64,000 bases of DNA, from positions 1 through 64,000 of the forward strand of contig JAUHZO010000011.1 in NCBI GenBank assembly GCA_030425925.1, written 5' to 3'. This document shows, piece by piece, positions 51,695 to 60,508 of this stretch (the first letter of the stretch is position 1; every line of letters starts with the position of its first letter). The position numbers and the translations under genes were made by a program. Source of the DNA: Alphaproteobacteria bacterium (GTDB taxonomy: Bacteria > Pseudomonadota > Alphaproteobacteria > Rhodobacterales > Rhodobacteraceae). The notes below the pieces were generated by a model. That model did no database searches, was not told the DNA's origin, and saw nothing but the letters and a program-made list of their open reading frames with translations.

Positions 51695-52849
51695 TCACCC
51701 CATCGGGTGCTCGGGCAAGAGCGTGAATGCCGCCTCGGCCACGTCCCGCCCGTTGACCTGGACGATCACCGCGTGCGGGCCGGGATGCAGGCGAAAGGTG
51801 GTGGCGTCGCCTTTCAGCCGGTGAGACTTGGCCAGGCGCAGCGGCGTGGCCGGTTTCAGCCGCGCGGTCTTCAGCTTGAACACCTTCTCGGCCGTCCCGG
51901 ACGGGCGACAGAAGCGCAGCCGGTAGTCCACCATCACCGGCAGGTCCGCGGGGCTGGCGAGGTCGACCTCAAAGGCCAGAGCGTCCCCGATCCGCACCTC
52001 GGGCGCAGCGAGGCCAATGCGCGCCGTCACCGCGCCCGCACGATACCCCAGCAGATCCAGCGCCGCGCGGTCGCCGCGCTTGACCGCCGTGCGCAGCGCG
52101 TGGCGGGTGATCCAGTCCAACTCCTTCGCGGCCTGACGTCCCGCGGACCGCCAGCCGGCCAGTCGCGCCACGACGGTCCCGGGCATGATCCTGGACAGGT
52201 CATTCACATGATTGGCCACCGATCGCGTCACGTAGCGCGTCGGATCGGCGTGGAGCGTATCGAGGAACCGCAGCGGCACGGCCGGGTCCAGCGTGATGTT
52301 GCGCGCCCAGGGCAGCCGCGGGCGGGTGCCCTCGCTGACCAGCCGGCGCACGTGGTAATTGGGATCGTGACACCACTTGTCGAGCCGCGCCAGCGTCTCG
52401 ACCGGCCAGCGGTTCAGGAACGGGCGGATGTAATACTCCATGGAAAACCGCTTTGTGGCGGCGTGCAGCAGGTCCAGCGCCCGCTCGCGGTGATCCTCCA
52501 GCCCGTGTCGTACCGCAAGGATGCCCGGCACCGCATGGATGAAGCGGCCGAAATCGTCATCCGTCCGTTCCGGGTCCAGTGGCGGCGGCATCGCCGCCTC
52601 CAGCGCCTCGGCCATGGCGGGAAAGGGGCGCGGCAATTGAGCCTCGAGGCAGTCGGCCAGCCAGTCGAGCCGCTCCAGCAGGCCGCGCCCCTCCAGTCCG
52701 GCCACAGCCTCGGACGCAAACCGCCCGGCGTCAAAGCCCGGCAACACCGCGTGTTCGTGCGCCAGGTCGCCGATGCTGTCGGGGTTGAACAGCTGGTCGG
52801 CCAGCGAAAAGCCCGCCCCGCCCCCTTTGCCGTCGGGTCCGCGTGCCAT
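51695..52849 (-). CDS. DNA alkylation repair HEAT-repeat protein (AlkC/AlkD-like)
   Basis: The 384-residue protein is built of helical repeats through residue about 270 (DKWCHDPNYHVRRLVSEGTR, PTRYVTRSVANHVNDLSRIM), the wording of the COG4335 AlkC/AlkD-type DNA glycosylases that bind alkylated DNA with HEAT repeats. A C-terminal beta domain follows (VDYRLRFCRPSGTAEKVFKL ... HAVIVQVNGRDVAEAAFTLL). ATG 52849 overlaps the stop of the upstream SDR (TGATG), so the two are coupled. Confidence 0.8.
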   Translation of the reverse strand: MARGPDGKGGGAGFSLADQLFNPDSIGDLAHEHAVLPGFDAGRFASEAVAGLEGRGLLERLDWLADCLEAQLPRPFPAMAEALEAAMPPPLDPERTDDDFGRFIHAVPGILAVRHGLEDHRERALDLLHAATKRFSMEYYIRPFLNRWPVETLARLDKWCHDPNYHVRRLVSEGTRPRLPWARNITLDPAVPLRFLDTLHADPTRYVTRSVANHVNDLSRIMPGTVVARLAGWRSAGRQAAKELDWITRHALRTAVKRGDRAALDLLGYRAGAVTARIGLAAPEVRIGDALAFEVDLASPADLPVMVDYRLRFCRPSGTAEKVFKLKTARLKPATPLRLAKSHRLKGDATTFRLHPGPHAVIVQVNGRDVAEAAFTLLPEHPMG

Positions 52850-53628
52850 CACAGCGTCGCGTTGATGCCGCCACCGTCAAGCAGGATGTTCTGCCCAATG
52901 ATGTACCCGGCATGCTGCGAGCACAGGAAGGCGCACATCGCCCCGAACTCGGCCGCGGTGCCATAGCGCCGCGCCGGGATCGAGGCGTGCTTGCCGGCGC
53001 GCACCTCTTCGGGCGTGGTGTTCTGCGCCCGGGCGATGTTGGCATCCAGCATCGCGATGCGGTCGGTGTCATGTGCCCCCGGCAGCAGGTTGTTCACCGC
53101 CACGCCAAACGGCGCCACCTGACGCGCGGTGCCTGCGACATAGCCCGTCAGCCCCGTGCGGGCCGCGTTGGACAGGCCCAGCTGCGCGATCGGCGCCTTG
53201 ACGGATTGCGAGGTGATGTTGACCACCCTGCCCCAGCCGCGCGCCATCATGGCAGGCATCAGCGCCGACATCAGCGCGATGGGGGTCAGCATGTTGGCAT
53301 CCAGCGCGGCGATGAAATCCGCGCGCGACCAGTCCTGCCACTGGCCCGGGGGCGGCCCGCCGGCATTGGTGACAAGGATGTCCACATCCTGCGCCGCCGC
53401 CAGCACCTCCGCGCGCCCGTCCTCGCTGGTGATATCGGCGGCCACCGCCGTCACCTCGACACCATGGGCCGCGCGAATCTCGGCCGCCGTGTTCTCCAGC
53501 GCCTCGGCTCCGCGGGCGTTCAGCACCAGCGCGCAGCCCGCCTCGGCCAGCGCTTCGGCACAGCCACGTCCCAGCCCCCTGGACGACGCGCAGACCAGCG
53601 CCCGTTTGCCCGAAATACCCAGATCCAT
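52849..53628 (-). CDS. Short-chain dehydrogenase/reductase with altered cofactor motif
   Basis: The 259-residue protein starts at ATG 53628 behind GGGAGCAGACG. The glycine motif is CASSRGLGRG, with serine in place of the usual first glycine; the NAGG, ITSQSV (Ser) and catalytic-site block follow. At the Tyr/Lys position the sequence reads LSNAARTGLTGY, lacking the expected YxxxK tyrosine and lysine. It resembles the divergent SDR subgroup with an altered active site. Coupling to the AlkC/D-like gene has no obvious meaning. Confidence 0.75.
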   Translation of the reverse strand: MDLGISGKRALVCASSRGLGRGCAEALAEAGCALVLNARGAEALENTAAEIRAAHGVEVTAVAADITSEDGRAEVLAAAQDVDILVTNAGGPPPGQWQDWSRADFIAALDANMLTPIALMSALMPAMMARGWGRVVNITSQSVKAPIAQLGLSNAARTGLTGYVAGTARQVAPFGVAVNNLLPGAHDTDRIAMLDANIARAQNTTPEEVRAGKHASIPARRYGTAAEFGAMCAFLCSQHAGYIIGQNILLDGGGINATL

Positions 53629-53684
53629 CCGTCTGCTCCCTGCCTGTTTCCGCTCTGCCGACAAAACGCCGGACTCAGGGCCAT

Positions 53685-53712
53685 TTGACGTCACAATCCT
53701 GCGGCATACAAT
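53685..53712 (+). promoter_or_regulatory. Predicted sigma-70 promoter of the Hint-domain gene
   Basis: TTGACG (53685-53690), a 16-base spacer and TACAAT (53707-53712) give one of the best -35/-10 pairs in the window. Transcription would start near 53719, which excludes the in-frame ATG at 53685 and supports the TTG start at 53772. Confidence 0.7.
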
Positions 53713-53771
53713 GCGGCAGACGGTTTTCCGCCCCGCGCTGCTTCGGGGCCTTTTCTCGCAGGTGCCCGCCC

Positions 53772-54779
53772 TTGTCCGACCCGCGCCCCTTGCAAACGCT
53801 TCCCGTATACCGGGCCGAGTTCCTGCGCGTGGTCAACGGTGCCAATCTGGGCGATCCCCTCAGTTATGCCCAAGAGCTGATCCACGACGATGTCTATCGC
53901 CTGTCGCCGGTGGCCGCGACCGCCGCGCTGGGGATCCTGACCGCCGCCACCCCGCCCTTCCGCGTGGCCGAGCATTCCGAGATCGGCACCCCCGGCGCGG
54001 CGCTGCATCTGGATTGCTGCGTAACCTTCATGTCCGGCGACGGGCAGACCACCGAATGCCTTGTCATCGTGGAAACCGATGCCGAGGACGACATCGCCGC
54101 GATCTACGTGCTGCCGCTGGCCCCGATGCAGCCGCAGGCCGATTACGTGCTGGTGGGGGTCAACGAAACCAACGCGTTGCAGCGCTTTGCCCAGATCGCC
54201 TGCGTTTCGTTCACGCAAGGCACGATGATCACCATGGCTTCGGGCGCGCAACGCCCGGTAGAAGAGTTGCAGGTCGGCGACAAGGTCCTGACCCGCGATG
54301 ACGGCCCGCAGGAAATCCGCTGGATCGGCCATCAGACCACCCGCGCGGTGGGGGCGTTTGCCCCGATCTGCATCCGCGCCGGCACGCTGAACAATACCGG
54401 CGACCTTGTGGTCAGCCCCGATCACCGGCTGTTCATCTACCAGCGCCGCGACCGGCTGGGCGCCGGGCGGTCGGAAATCCTGGTGCGCGCGCGTCATCTG
54501 GTGAACGGCACCAGCGTGGTCCGGCTGAACGGCGGCTTCGTGGACTATTACCAGATGCTGTTCGACCGCCATCAGATCATCTACGCCGAAGGCATTGCCG
54601 CGGAATCGATGCTGGTGGACAGCCGCACCCGCGCCGTGCTGCCCGACGACCTTGACGACGAATTGCAGCAGCTGATCCCGGGACACCGCCGCAGCGACCA
54701 TCGCGGGCTGGAGGTGAACGAGGCCCTGCTGAACCGGCCCGACGCGGCCGAATTGCTGCGGAAATCCTCGGGCGGCTGA
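53772..54779 (+). CDS. Hint (Hedgehog/intein)-domain protein
   Basis: From TTG 53772 the product has 335 residues. The Hint_2 domain begins at CVSFTQGTMITMASGAQRPV (around residue 147) and contains VEELQVGDKVLTRDDGPQEI, SPDHRLFI and the LVNG block. These domains are common in Rhodobacterales, usually at the C-termini of exported calcium-binding proteins. Here the N-terminal 140 residues form a separate alpha/beta region (VYRAEFLRVVNGANLGD) without a signal peptide. Whether it self-splices or is only a relic is unknown. Confidence 0.8.
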   Translation: MSDPRPLQTLPVYRAEFLRVVNGANLGDPLSYAQELIHDDVYRLSPVAATAALGILTAATPPFRVAEHSEIGTPGAALHLDCCVTFMSGDGQTTECLVIVETDAEDDIAAIYVLPLAPMQPQADYVLVGVNETNALQRFAQIACVSFTQGTMITMASGAQRPVEELQVGDKVLTRDDGPQEIRWIGHQTTRAVGAFAPICIRAGTLNNTGDLVVSPDHRLFIYQRRDRLGAGRSEILVRARHLVNGTSVVRLNGGFVDYYQMLFDRHQIIYAEGIAAESMLVDSRTRAVLPDDLDDELQQLIPGHRRSDHRGLEVNEALLNRPDAAELLRKSSGG

Positions 54780-54839
54780 CATCTTGATTCGCGGCCCGGC
54801 GTTCACATCTCCCTTACAGATACTGCAAAGGAGATGACG

Positions 54840-55664
54840 ATGCCCCAGCCGATCCTCGTAGCCACCGACCTTTCGGAACGGTCCGACCGCGCGCTGCACC
54901 GCGCCGTGACGCTGGCACGCGATATGGATTGTCCGCTGGTGGTGCTGCACGTGATGGACGATGCCATGCCGGAGGACATGGCCGATGCCCTGCGCGGCAA
55001 GGCCGAGGCGCGGCTGGAGCGGCAATGCGCCGCCGTGGCCGAGGGTGTGGACTGCGATCTGCGCGTGGTCCTGGGCGATCCCACGGGACAGATCCTCAAG
55101 GCGCTGGGAAGCGATGCGCCGATGCTGCTGGTCATGGGCACGCACCGTCCGCGGCCGTTTCTCGACGGGCTGCGCGAGACCACGATGATGCGCATCGTGC
55201 GCCGCGGCGACTGCCCGGCGCTGGTGGTGCGCGATCCGGGCGAGGCGCGGTATGAAACCGTGCTGGCGGCTTGCGATTTCTCGCCCGCATGCGACGCCGC
55301 CATCGACCTGGCGGCGCGGATCGCGCCCGGGGCCGCGATTCATCCCGTCCATGCGCTTCACGTCCCCTATTCCGGCATGCTTGCGCCCAGCGGCGGCGGC
55401 GTCGATGCGGTGGCGGCCAGCTTTGTCCAGGACGCCGAAACCCGCGCTGCGGCCTGGACCCCGCCGGTGGCAACCCGACCGGTGCGCGTCGTCACCGGCC
55501 CCGCCCAGGCGGTGCTCTGGCGCGAAGCCGAGTCGCTTTCGGCGCATCTGATCTGCTGCGGCGCCCATGGCCGCGCCGGGGCCGCCCCGGCGCTGCTGGG
55601 CTCGCTGGCCAATGACCTCATGCGCGAGTCGTACTGCGACGTGCTGATCGCCCGTCCCGGCTGA
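54840..55664 (+). CDS. Tandem universal stress protein
   Basis: The 274-residue protein contains two UspA domains: PILVATDLSERSDRALHRAV with VMGTHRPRPF in the first, and TVLAACDFSPACDAAIDLAA with CCGAHGRAGAAPALLGSLAN in the second. The start is ATG 54840 rather than 54834 because AAAGGAG abuts the latter. A TCTCCCTTACAGATACT promoter-like stretch lies upstream. It is likely induced under stress; the second domain keeps the G-2x-G-9x-G nucleotide motif more closely. Confidence 0.88.
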   Translation: MPQPILVATDLSERSDRALHRAVTLARDMDCPLVVLHVMDDAMPEDMADALRGKAEARLERQCAAVAEGVDCDLRVVLGDPTGQILKALGSDAPMLLVMGTHRPRPFLDGLRETTMMRIVRRGDCPALVVRDPGEARYETVLAACDFSPACDAAIDLAARIAPGAAIHPVHALHVPYSGMLAPSGGGVDAVAASFVQDAETRAAAWTPPVATRPVRVVTGPAQAVLWREAESLSAHLICCGAHGRAGAAPALLGSLANDLMRESYCDVLIARPG

Positions 55665-55668
55665 GAAA

Positions 55669-55688
55669 GGGCCCGCACAGGCGGGCCC
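55669..55688. terminator. Hairpin between convergent genes
   Basis: GGGCCCGC (55669-55676) and GCGGGCCC (55681-55688) form a perfect 8-bp stem with loop ACAG five bases after the USP stop. It lacks a strong T-run on the plus strand; TTTC lies on the minus-strand side. Confidence 0.6.
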
Positions 55689-55695
55689 GCCGCGT

Positions 55696-56061
55696 TCAGG
55701 TGCCGTAGAAGAATTCCTCGCGCACGATGCGGCCATCGGCAACGTGATAGACCGCCACCTCCTTCATGGAGCTGACTTCGCCCGTGGATTTGTTCCTGGC
55801 GGTCATGTCGAAGATCACCGCAAACCGGTCATCGCCATGCGGGAACGGGCCGGTGACCTCGCCGCCCTGGACCTCGAAATTCTCGGCCCACCAGATGTGC
55901 TTGCCACGGATCGCGTCGAGCCCGCGCACCACGCGCCCGTTGCCATTGTCCATCGCCTCGACCGAAGCCGCATCCTCGGCATAGAGCTTTTCAAGGTTCT
56001 GCGCCTCGCGCCCTTCGCGGCACCCGGCGACAAGTTCGTTTGCAATTTCCATCAATGTCAT
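55696..56061 (-). CDS. NTF2/SnoaL-like protein
   Basis: The 121-residue protein opens MTLMEIANELVAGCREGREA and has the NTF2-fold pattern ENLEKLYAEDAASVEAMDNG, followed by a beta sheet ending GRIVREEFFYGT. Such proteins act as small isomerases, hydrolases or ligand-binding subunits, and the sequence does not fix which. ATG 56061 is preceded by GGGGGTCGTGAC; an ATG at 56052 is also possible. Confidence 0.75.
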   Translation of the reverse strand: MTLMEIANELVAGCREGREAQNLEKLYAEDAASVEAMDNGNGRVVRGLDAIRGKHIWWAENFEVQGGEVTGPFPHGDDRFAVIFDMTARNKSTGEVSSMKEVAVYHVADGRIVREEFFYGT

Positions 56062-56169
56062 GACGACCCCCAGTTTTGTTCTTTTTTTGTTCTACATCGC
56101 GTCGGCGACGGTTTCAAGACAAACCGGCACGGCTTGCGCGGCGGGCGGTCGCCTCCTATACGCAGCCTC

Positions 56170-57777
56170 ATGCTCGACCAGCCCACAAACCGCCCGCCGC
56201 TTCCGCCCGAGATCGCCCGCCGGCGCACCTTTGCGATCATCTCGCATCCGGATGCCGGCAAGACGACGCTGACCGAAAAGTTCCTGCTGTATGGCGGTGC
56301 CATCCAGATGGCCGGGCAGGTGCGCGCCAAGGGCGAGGCGCGGCGCACGCGGTCGGACTTCATGCAGATGGAAAAGGACCGGGGCATTTCGGTATCGGCC
56401 TCCGCGATGTCGTTCGATTTCAAGGGGTTCCGGTTCAATCTTGTGGATACGCCGGGCCATAGCGACTTTTCCGAAGACACCTACCGCACGCTGACCGCGG
56501 TGGATGCCGCGGTGATGGTCATCGACGGCGCGAAAGGCGTGGAAAGCCAGACCCGCAAGCTGTTCGAGGTCTGCCGCCTGCGCGACCTGCCGATCCTGAC
56601 CTTCTGCAACAAGATGGACCGCGAGGCGCGCGACACCTTCGAGATCATCGACGAGATTCAGGAAAACCTGGCCATCGACGTCACCCCCGCCTCCTGGCCC
56701 ATCGGCCAGGGCCGCGATTTCCTGGGCTGTTACGACATGCTGGGCGACCGGCTGGAACTGATGGACCGCGCCGACCGCAACACGGTGGCAGAAAGCATCG
56801 TGCTGGAAGGGCTCGAAGATCCGCGGATGGAGGCGCACGTGCCGCCGCACCTTCTTGAGAAGCTGCGCGAAGAGGTTGACATGGCACGGGAATTGCTGCC
56901 TGCGCTGGATCCGAAATCGGTGCTCGAAGGGCATATGACCCCGATCTGGTTCGGCTCGGCCATCAACTCGTTCGGCGTGCAGGAACTGATGAACGGCATC
57001 GGCACCTATGGCCCCGAACCGCAGATCCAGCGCGCCACCCCGCGCGAGATTTCGCCCGAAGAAACAAAGGTTTCCGGATTTGTCTTCAAGGCTCAGGCGA
57101 ACATGGATCCAAAGCACCGCGACCGGGTGGCCTTTTTGCGCATGGCCTCGGGCCATTTCAAGCGCGGCATGAAGCTGACCCATGTGCGCACGAAAAAGCC
57201 CATGGCGGTGTCCAACCCGGTGCTGTTCCTCGCCTCTGACCGCGAACTGGCCGAAGAGGCCTGGGCCGGCGACATCATCGGCATCCCCAATCACGGCCAG
57301 TTGCGCATCGGCGACACGCTGACCGAGGGCGAGGCGCTGAAGGTCACCGGCATCCCGTCCTTTGCGCCAGAACTGCTGCAGACCTGCCGGGCCGGCGATC
57401 CGATGAAGGCCAAGCACCTGGAAAAGGCGCTGATGCAATTCGCCGAGGAAGGCGCGGCCAAGGTGTTCAAACCCGCTTTCGGCTCGGGCTTCATCGTGGG
57501 CGTGGTGGGGGCGCTGCAATTCGAGGTGCTGGCCAGTCGGATCGAGCTGGAATACGGACTGCCGGTGCGCTTCGAGCCGTCGCAATTCACCTCGGCCCGC
57601 TGGGTGACGGGCAGCAAGCTGGCGGTGGACAAGTTCACCAACGCCAACAAGCAGCATATCAGCACCGATCATGACGGCGACGTGGTCTATCTGACCCGCC
57701 TGCAATGGGACATCGACCGGGTCGAGCGGGATTATCCCGACATCACCCTGTCGGCCACCAAGGAAATGCTGACGTAA
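56170..57777 (+). CDS. prfC: Peptide chain release factor 3
   Basis: The 535-residue GTPase recycles RF1/RF2 after termination. Motifs are the P-loop SHPDAGKTT, the switch II DTPGHSDF and NKMD, with MEKDRGISV in switch I. The C-terminal domains (PVRFEPSQFTSARWV) are complete. ATG 56170 starts MLDQPTNRPPLPPEIARRRT, although the frame is open further upstream. Confidence 0.95.
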   Translation: MLDQPTNRPPLPPEIARRRTFAIISHPDAGKTTLTEKFLLYGGAIQMAGQVRAKGEARRTRSDFMQMEKDRGISVSASAMSFDFKGFRFNLVDTPGHSDFSEDTYRTLTAVDAAVMVIDGAKGVESQTRKLFEVCRLRDLPILTFCNKMDREARDTFEIIDEIQENLAIDVTPASWPIGQGRDFLGCYDMLGDRLELMDRADRNTVAESIVLEGLEDPRMEAHVPPHLLEKLREEVDMARELLPALDPKSVLEGHMTPIWFGSAINSFGVQELMNGIGTYGPEPQIQRATPREISPEETKVSGFVFKAQANMDPKHRDRVAFLRMASGHFKRGMKLTHVRTKKPMAVSNPVLFLASDRELAEEAWAGDIIGIPNHGQLRIGDTLTEGEALKVTGIPSFAPELLQTCRAGDPMKAKHLEKALMQFAEEGAAKVFKPAFGSGFIVGVVGALQFEVLASRIELEYGLPVRFEPSQFTSARWVTGSKLAVDKFTNANKQHISTDHDGDVVYLTRLQWDIDRVERDYPDITLSATKEMLT

Positions 57778-57934
57778 CGCGGGCGTTAACCTCGCGTGAT
57801 CCACGTCACAGGCAAAAGCAGTTTTCGGTGCGCGCAACGCACTCAAAGGTTGATCGCGCCCGCCATTCCCCCGACCCTCTTCCCGGACGCCCCCGCATGG
57901 CGTCCCTGACACGCCAGATCAAAGGAAGAGACAC

Positions 57935-59395
57935 ATGGTCCCCGTCACCTATCCGCGTGCATACGCCGCGCTGTGCCTGCTGGCCACGCTGGCCGCCCCG
58001 GCCGCGCTGGCCGAAATCGCCCTGCCGCAGGACGCCAAACCCACCTGCGCCGTCACCGCGGCAGAGTTCGACACCTGGTTCATCGACGGCACCGCCGCCG
58101 CCGGCAACTCTGTCGTGCCGCCCAACGGGTTCGACTTTCCCGACGCCGCCGCCAGCACCAATTGCGATTTCTACAAATGGGGCGCGCAGATGTTCCTGTG
58201 GCTTGCCTCGCCCCGGGGGGACGCGGCGGTGTTCGACAGCGAAGGCTTTTTCGATGTCGTCCACACCGACAACACCGACAAGAATGCCGACAGGTTCGAG
58301 ATGATCCCGAACCACGCCGGCGCGCCCAACCGCTTTGCGCTGCGCAGCACCAAGCCGCAGGATCGCGGCGGTTCGGGCCAGGCCGGTGGCGGCGACGTGC
58401 TGCTGACCGCCAAGGGCGGGCTGACCTATTACGGCATCCACGTCAACGACACCTATGCCGCCTTCGTCAACGGCATGGCCGAGTCGGCTTTCAACTTCAC
58501 CCGGGGCGACATCACGCACAGCTTTCCGGTCACCGAGGCCGATGCCGCACAGGTGGTGGAATACGGGATGCAGCACGGGCTGATCACCTATGACCCGGAT
58601 GCCTCGTTGTTTGCCAGCACGGTCGAAATGAAGACCTCGTGGGTGGACGTGTCCGAGGTCGACCCTTCGCGCCATCTGGTGATCACGGCCGACGTACCGA
58701 AATTCGACACCGGCGATGCCGCCACCTGGCCCGCCGACGGCATAGAGAAACGCCGCTTTGCGCTGGTGGGCATGCACATCGCCGCGCCGGTGAAGGACCA
58801 TCCGGAACTGGTGTGGATCAGCTACGAGCATCTCGATAACGCGCCGCTGGCCGACTACACCTATATCAACGACAAGGGCGAGGTGGACTGGTCGGGCTAT
58901 GACGCCAAGGGCAGCTGGATCTACGCGGTGAACCCTTCGCATGTGCCCAACGAGATCGCCTCGGTCGCGTCCATCGGCAGTGACGGCGCCATCACCGCGG
59001 CGAACGGGGCCACAATCGGCCCGGTACAGGCCGCACAGAAGAACCCCTGGGGCAACGCGCCCGGCCCCGACAGCAGCCCCGACAGCAATACAGACCTGGT
59101 GTCGCTGAACGCCTCCATCGGGGCCCTTCTGGCCGGGCTGGGCGACGTGCGGGCGCAGTACTACCAGCTGGGCGGCATCTGGACCGCCGCGGGCCAGCTG
59201 CCCTATAACGGGCAGGACGGCACGCTGCGCGGCGGGTTGCGGCTGGCGAATGCCACGATGGAGACCTTTCACCAGTATCCCGACTACAACAACGGCTTCA
59301 CCTCGGTGAACTGCTTTTCGTGCCACGGCGCGTTTGGCGCCAAGACCGGCACCAGCGTCAGCCATATCTTCGACGGACTTGCGCCGTTGAAATAG
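57935..59395 (+). CDS. Secreted protein with a C-terminal c-type haem motif
   Basis: The 486-residue protein has a signal peptide (ALCLLATLAAPAALAEIALP). Near the C-terminus VNCFSCHGAFGAKTG contains a CxxCH haem-c site (around residue 459). The rest is a beta-rich periplasmic domain (WGAQMFLWLASP, HMVISYEHLDNAPLADYTYI-like block). I recall proteins of this length with a late CxxCH annotated only as cytochrome-family hypotheticals. A ligand for the haem iron could be one of several Met/His residues. AAAGGAAGAGACAC precedes ATG 57935. Confidence 0.7.
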   Translation: MVPVTYPRAYAALCLLATLAAPAALAEIALPQDAKPTCAVTAAEFDTWFIDGTAAAGNSVVPPNGFDFPDAAASTNCDFYKWGAQMFLWLASPRGDAAVFDSEGFFDVVHTDNTDKNADRFEMIPNHAGAPNRFALRSTKPQDRGGSGQAGGGDVLLTAKGGLTYYGIHVNDTYAAFVNGMAESAFNFTRGDITHSFPVTEADAAQVVEYGMQHGLITYDPDASLFASTVEMKTSWVDVSEVDPSRHLVITADVPKFDTGDAATWPADGIEKRRFALVGMHIAAPVKDHPELVWISYEHLDNAPLADYTYINDKGEVDWSGYDAKGSWIYAVNPSHVPNEIASVASIGSDGAITAANGATIGPVQAAQKNPWGNAPGPDSSPDSNTDLVSLNASIGALLAGLGDVRAQYYQLGGIWTAAGQLPYNGQDGTLRGGLRLANATMETFHQYPDYNNGFTSVNCFSCHGAFGAKTGTSVSHIFDGLAPLK

Positions 59396-59504
59396 GCGCG
59401 GTCCGGGCCTTGCTGGTGGTGCGCGCCTTCTGCGGGGCGCGCGCCTGTTGGCCTGTCAGGAAAATTTCACCTGTCGGGGCTGGTATCGTCGCGCGGGATC
59501 GCGA

Positions 59505-59523
59505 TATGTTATGGTATAACATA
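59505..59523. promoter_or_regulatory. Zur-box-like operator
   Basis: TATGTTAT-GGT-ATAACATA is a perfect 8-bp inverted repeat with a three-base spacer, 15 bases before the PCuAC-like ATG. The extended sequence GATATGTTATGGTATAACAT closely follows the proteobacterial zinc-uptake-regulator consensus I remember (GAAATGTTATANTATAACATTTC). Binding of Zn-Zur would block transcription of the following gene pair. Confidence 0.75.
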
Positions 59524-59537
59524 GTGAGGATGCCCCG

Positions 59538-60011
59538 ATGACACCGATCCGAACGCTTCTTGCCGTCACCGCCCTGCTGGCAGGGCCTGCCCTGGCCGAA
59601 GGCGACGACCACCATCTCAGCGAAGCCGATGGCCTGCGCATCCTGCACGCCTGGGCCGTGGAGGCGCGCGGTGGCCATGAAATCTACATGGAGATCCAGA
59701 ACACCGGCGACAGCACCGTGACCCTGGCCGGCGGCGAAACCCATGACGGAGCGGCGCTGGTGCTGATGGCGACCGAGGTAAGCGCGCAAGGCGGCGCGGT
59801 GCCGATCGGCGAAATTCCGATCAGCGGCGGGTCGGACATGGATCTGGAGCCCGGCGGGCTTTATCTTTGGCTTGAACCGGCGGCGGACGCGGCTGTCGGC
59901 GACCTGTTCGAAGCGCATGTGACCCTGGACCCGGTGGGGGAGATCGAGATTGAAGTCGAAATCATGGCTCCTGGCACTCGCCAGCATCCTCACGCTGGTC
60001 ATAACCATTGA
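59538..60011 (+). CDS. PCuAC-like periplasmic metallochaperone with a His-rich tail
   Basis: The 157-residue protein has a signal peptide (RTLLAVTALLAGPALAEGDD) and a PCuAC/YcnI-like beta barrel: ILHAWAVEARGGHEIYMEIQNTG matches the start of that fold. A HH pair follows the signal peptide, and the C-terminus ends PHAGHNH, typical of metal-loading tails. The usual Met-rich copper motif is reduced. A Zur-like box upstream suggests zinc rather than copper. The last 62 bases overlap the next gene in another frame, and the His tail is encoded in that overlap. GAGG at 59526-59529 serves the ATG. Confidence 0.78.
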   Translation: MTPIRTLLAVTALLAGPALAEGDDHHLSEADGLRILHAWAVEARGGHEIYMEIQNTGDSTVTLAGGETHDGAALVLMATEVSAQGGAVPIGEIPISGGSDMDLEPGGLYLWLEPAADAAVGDLFEAHVTLDPVGEIEIEVEIMAPGTRQHPHAGHNH

Positions 60012-60495
60012 GATCCTGCGGCCCCGCGCCGGGGCCGTTGCCGAAACGGTGCCTCTGAACCAGGGCGCGCTGGCCACGGCCCTGGCCGAGGCCGGGGCCA
60101 CGCTGGTGCAGGGCCGCCCGGGCGTCAGCCCGGCGGGCTGGGATCTGCTGGGGCAGATCACGCTGGAAGAGGTGGAGACCAACGGCCGCTGGGCGGTGCG
60201 AAAGACCTTCCCGCCGGAACTGGAAGCGCAGGCGCAGGGCTTTCGCATCACCGGATATTACGTGCCCATCGAGGCGCAGGCCTATGTGACCAGCTTCATC
60301 CTGGTGCCCGACCCGGCGGATTGCCCGTTCTGCGGCAATGGCGGCTATGGTCCGACGCTGGAGGTCGCCATGTCCAGGCCGGTGCCGGATCTGCCGGAAG
60401 GATCCGAAGTGACGGTGGAGGGGCGGCTGAACTTCGACACCAGCGACGAGACCTATCGCTCGGTCTTTCTGACCGACGGTCGGCTGGTGGACTGA
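59950..60495 (+). CDS. DUF3299-like exported protein, probable zinc-homeostasis partner
   Basis: TTG 59950, seven bases behind GGGGGAG, opens an N-terminal membrane/signal segment (KSKSWLLALASILTLVITIE), so the start overlaps the PCuAC-like gene by 62 bases. The 181-residue body reads ITGYYVPIEAQAYVTSFILVPDPADCPFCGNGG and TVEGRLNF, the DUF3299 (COG3495) pattern. Two cysteines (CPFC) could bind metal. From memory, DUF3299 proteins occur in Zur-regulated clusters such as vibrio zrg. It probably shares the Zur-box promoter with the upstream gene. Confidence 0.72.
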   Translation: MKSKSWLLALASILTLVITIEILRPRAGAVAETVPLNQGALATALAEAGATLVQGRPGVSPAGWDLLGQITLEEVETNGRWAVRKTFPPELEAQAQGFRITGYYVPIEAQAYVTSFILVPDPADCPFCGNGGYGPTLEVAMSRPVPDLPEGSEVTVEGRLNFDTSDETYRSVFLTDGRLVD

Positions 60496-60508
60496 GGCCG
60501 ACACGGGC

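Noticed and set aside
53685-53771. N-terminal extension of the Hint protein from ATG 53685
   Set aside because: The ATG overlaps the predicted -35 box, so it would not be transcribed.
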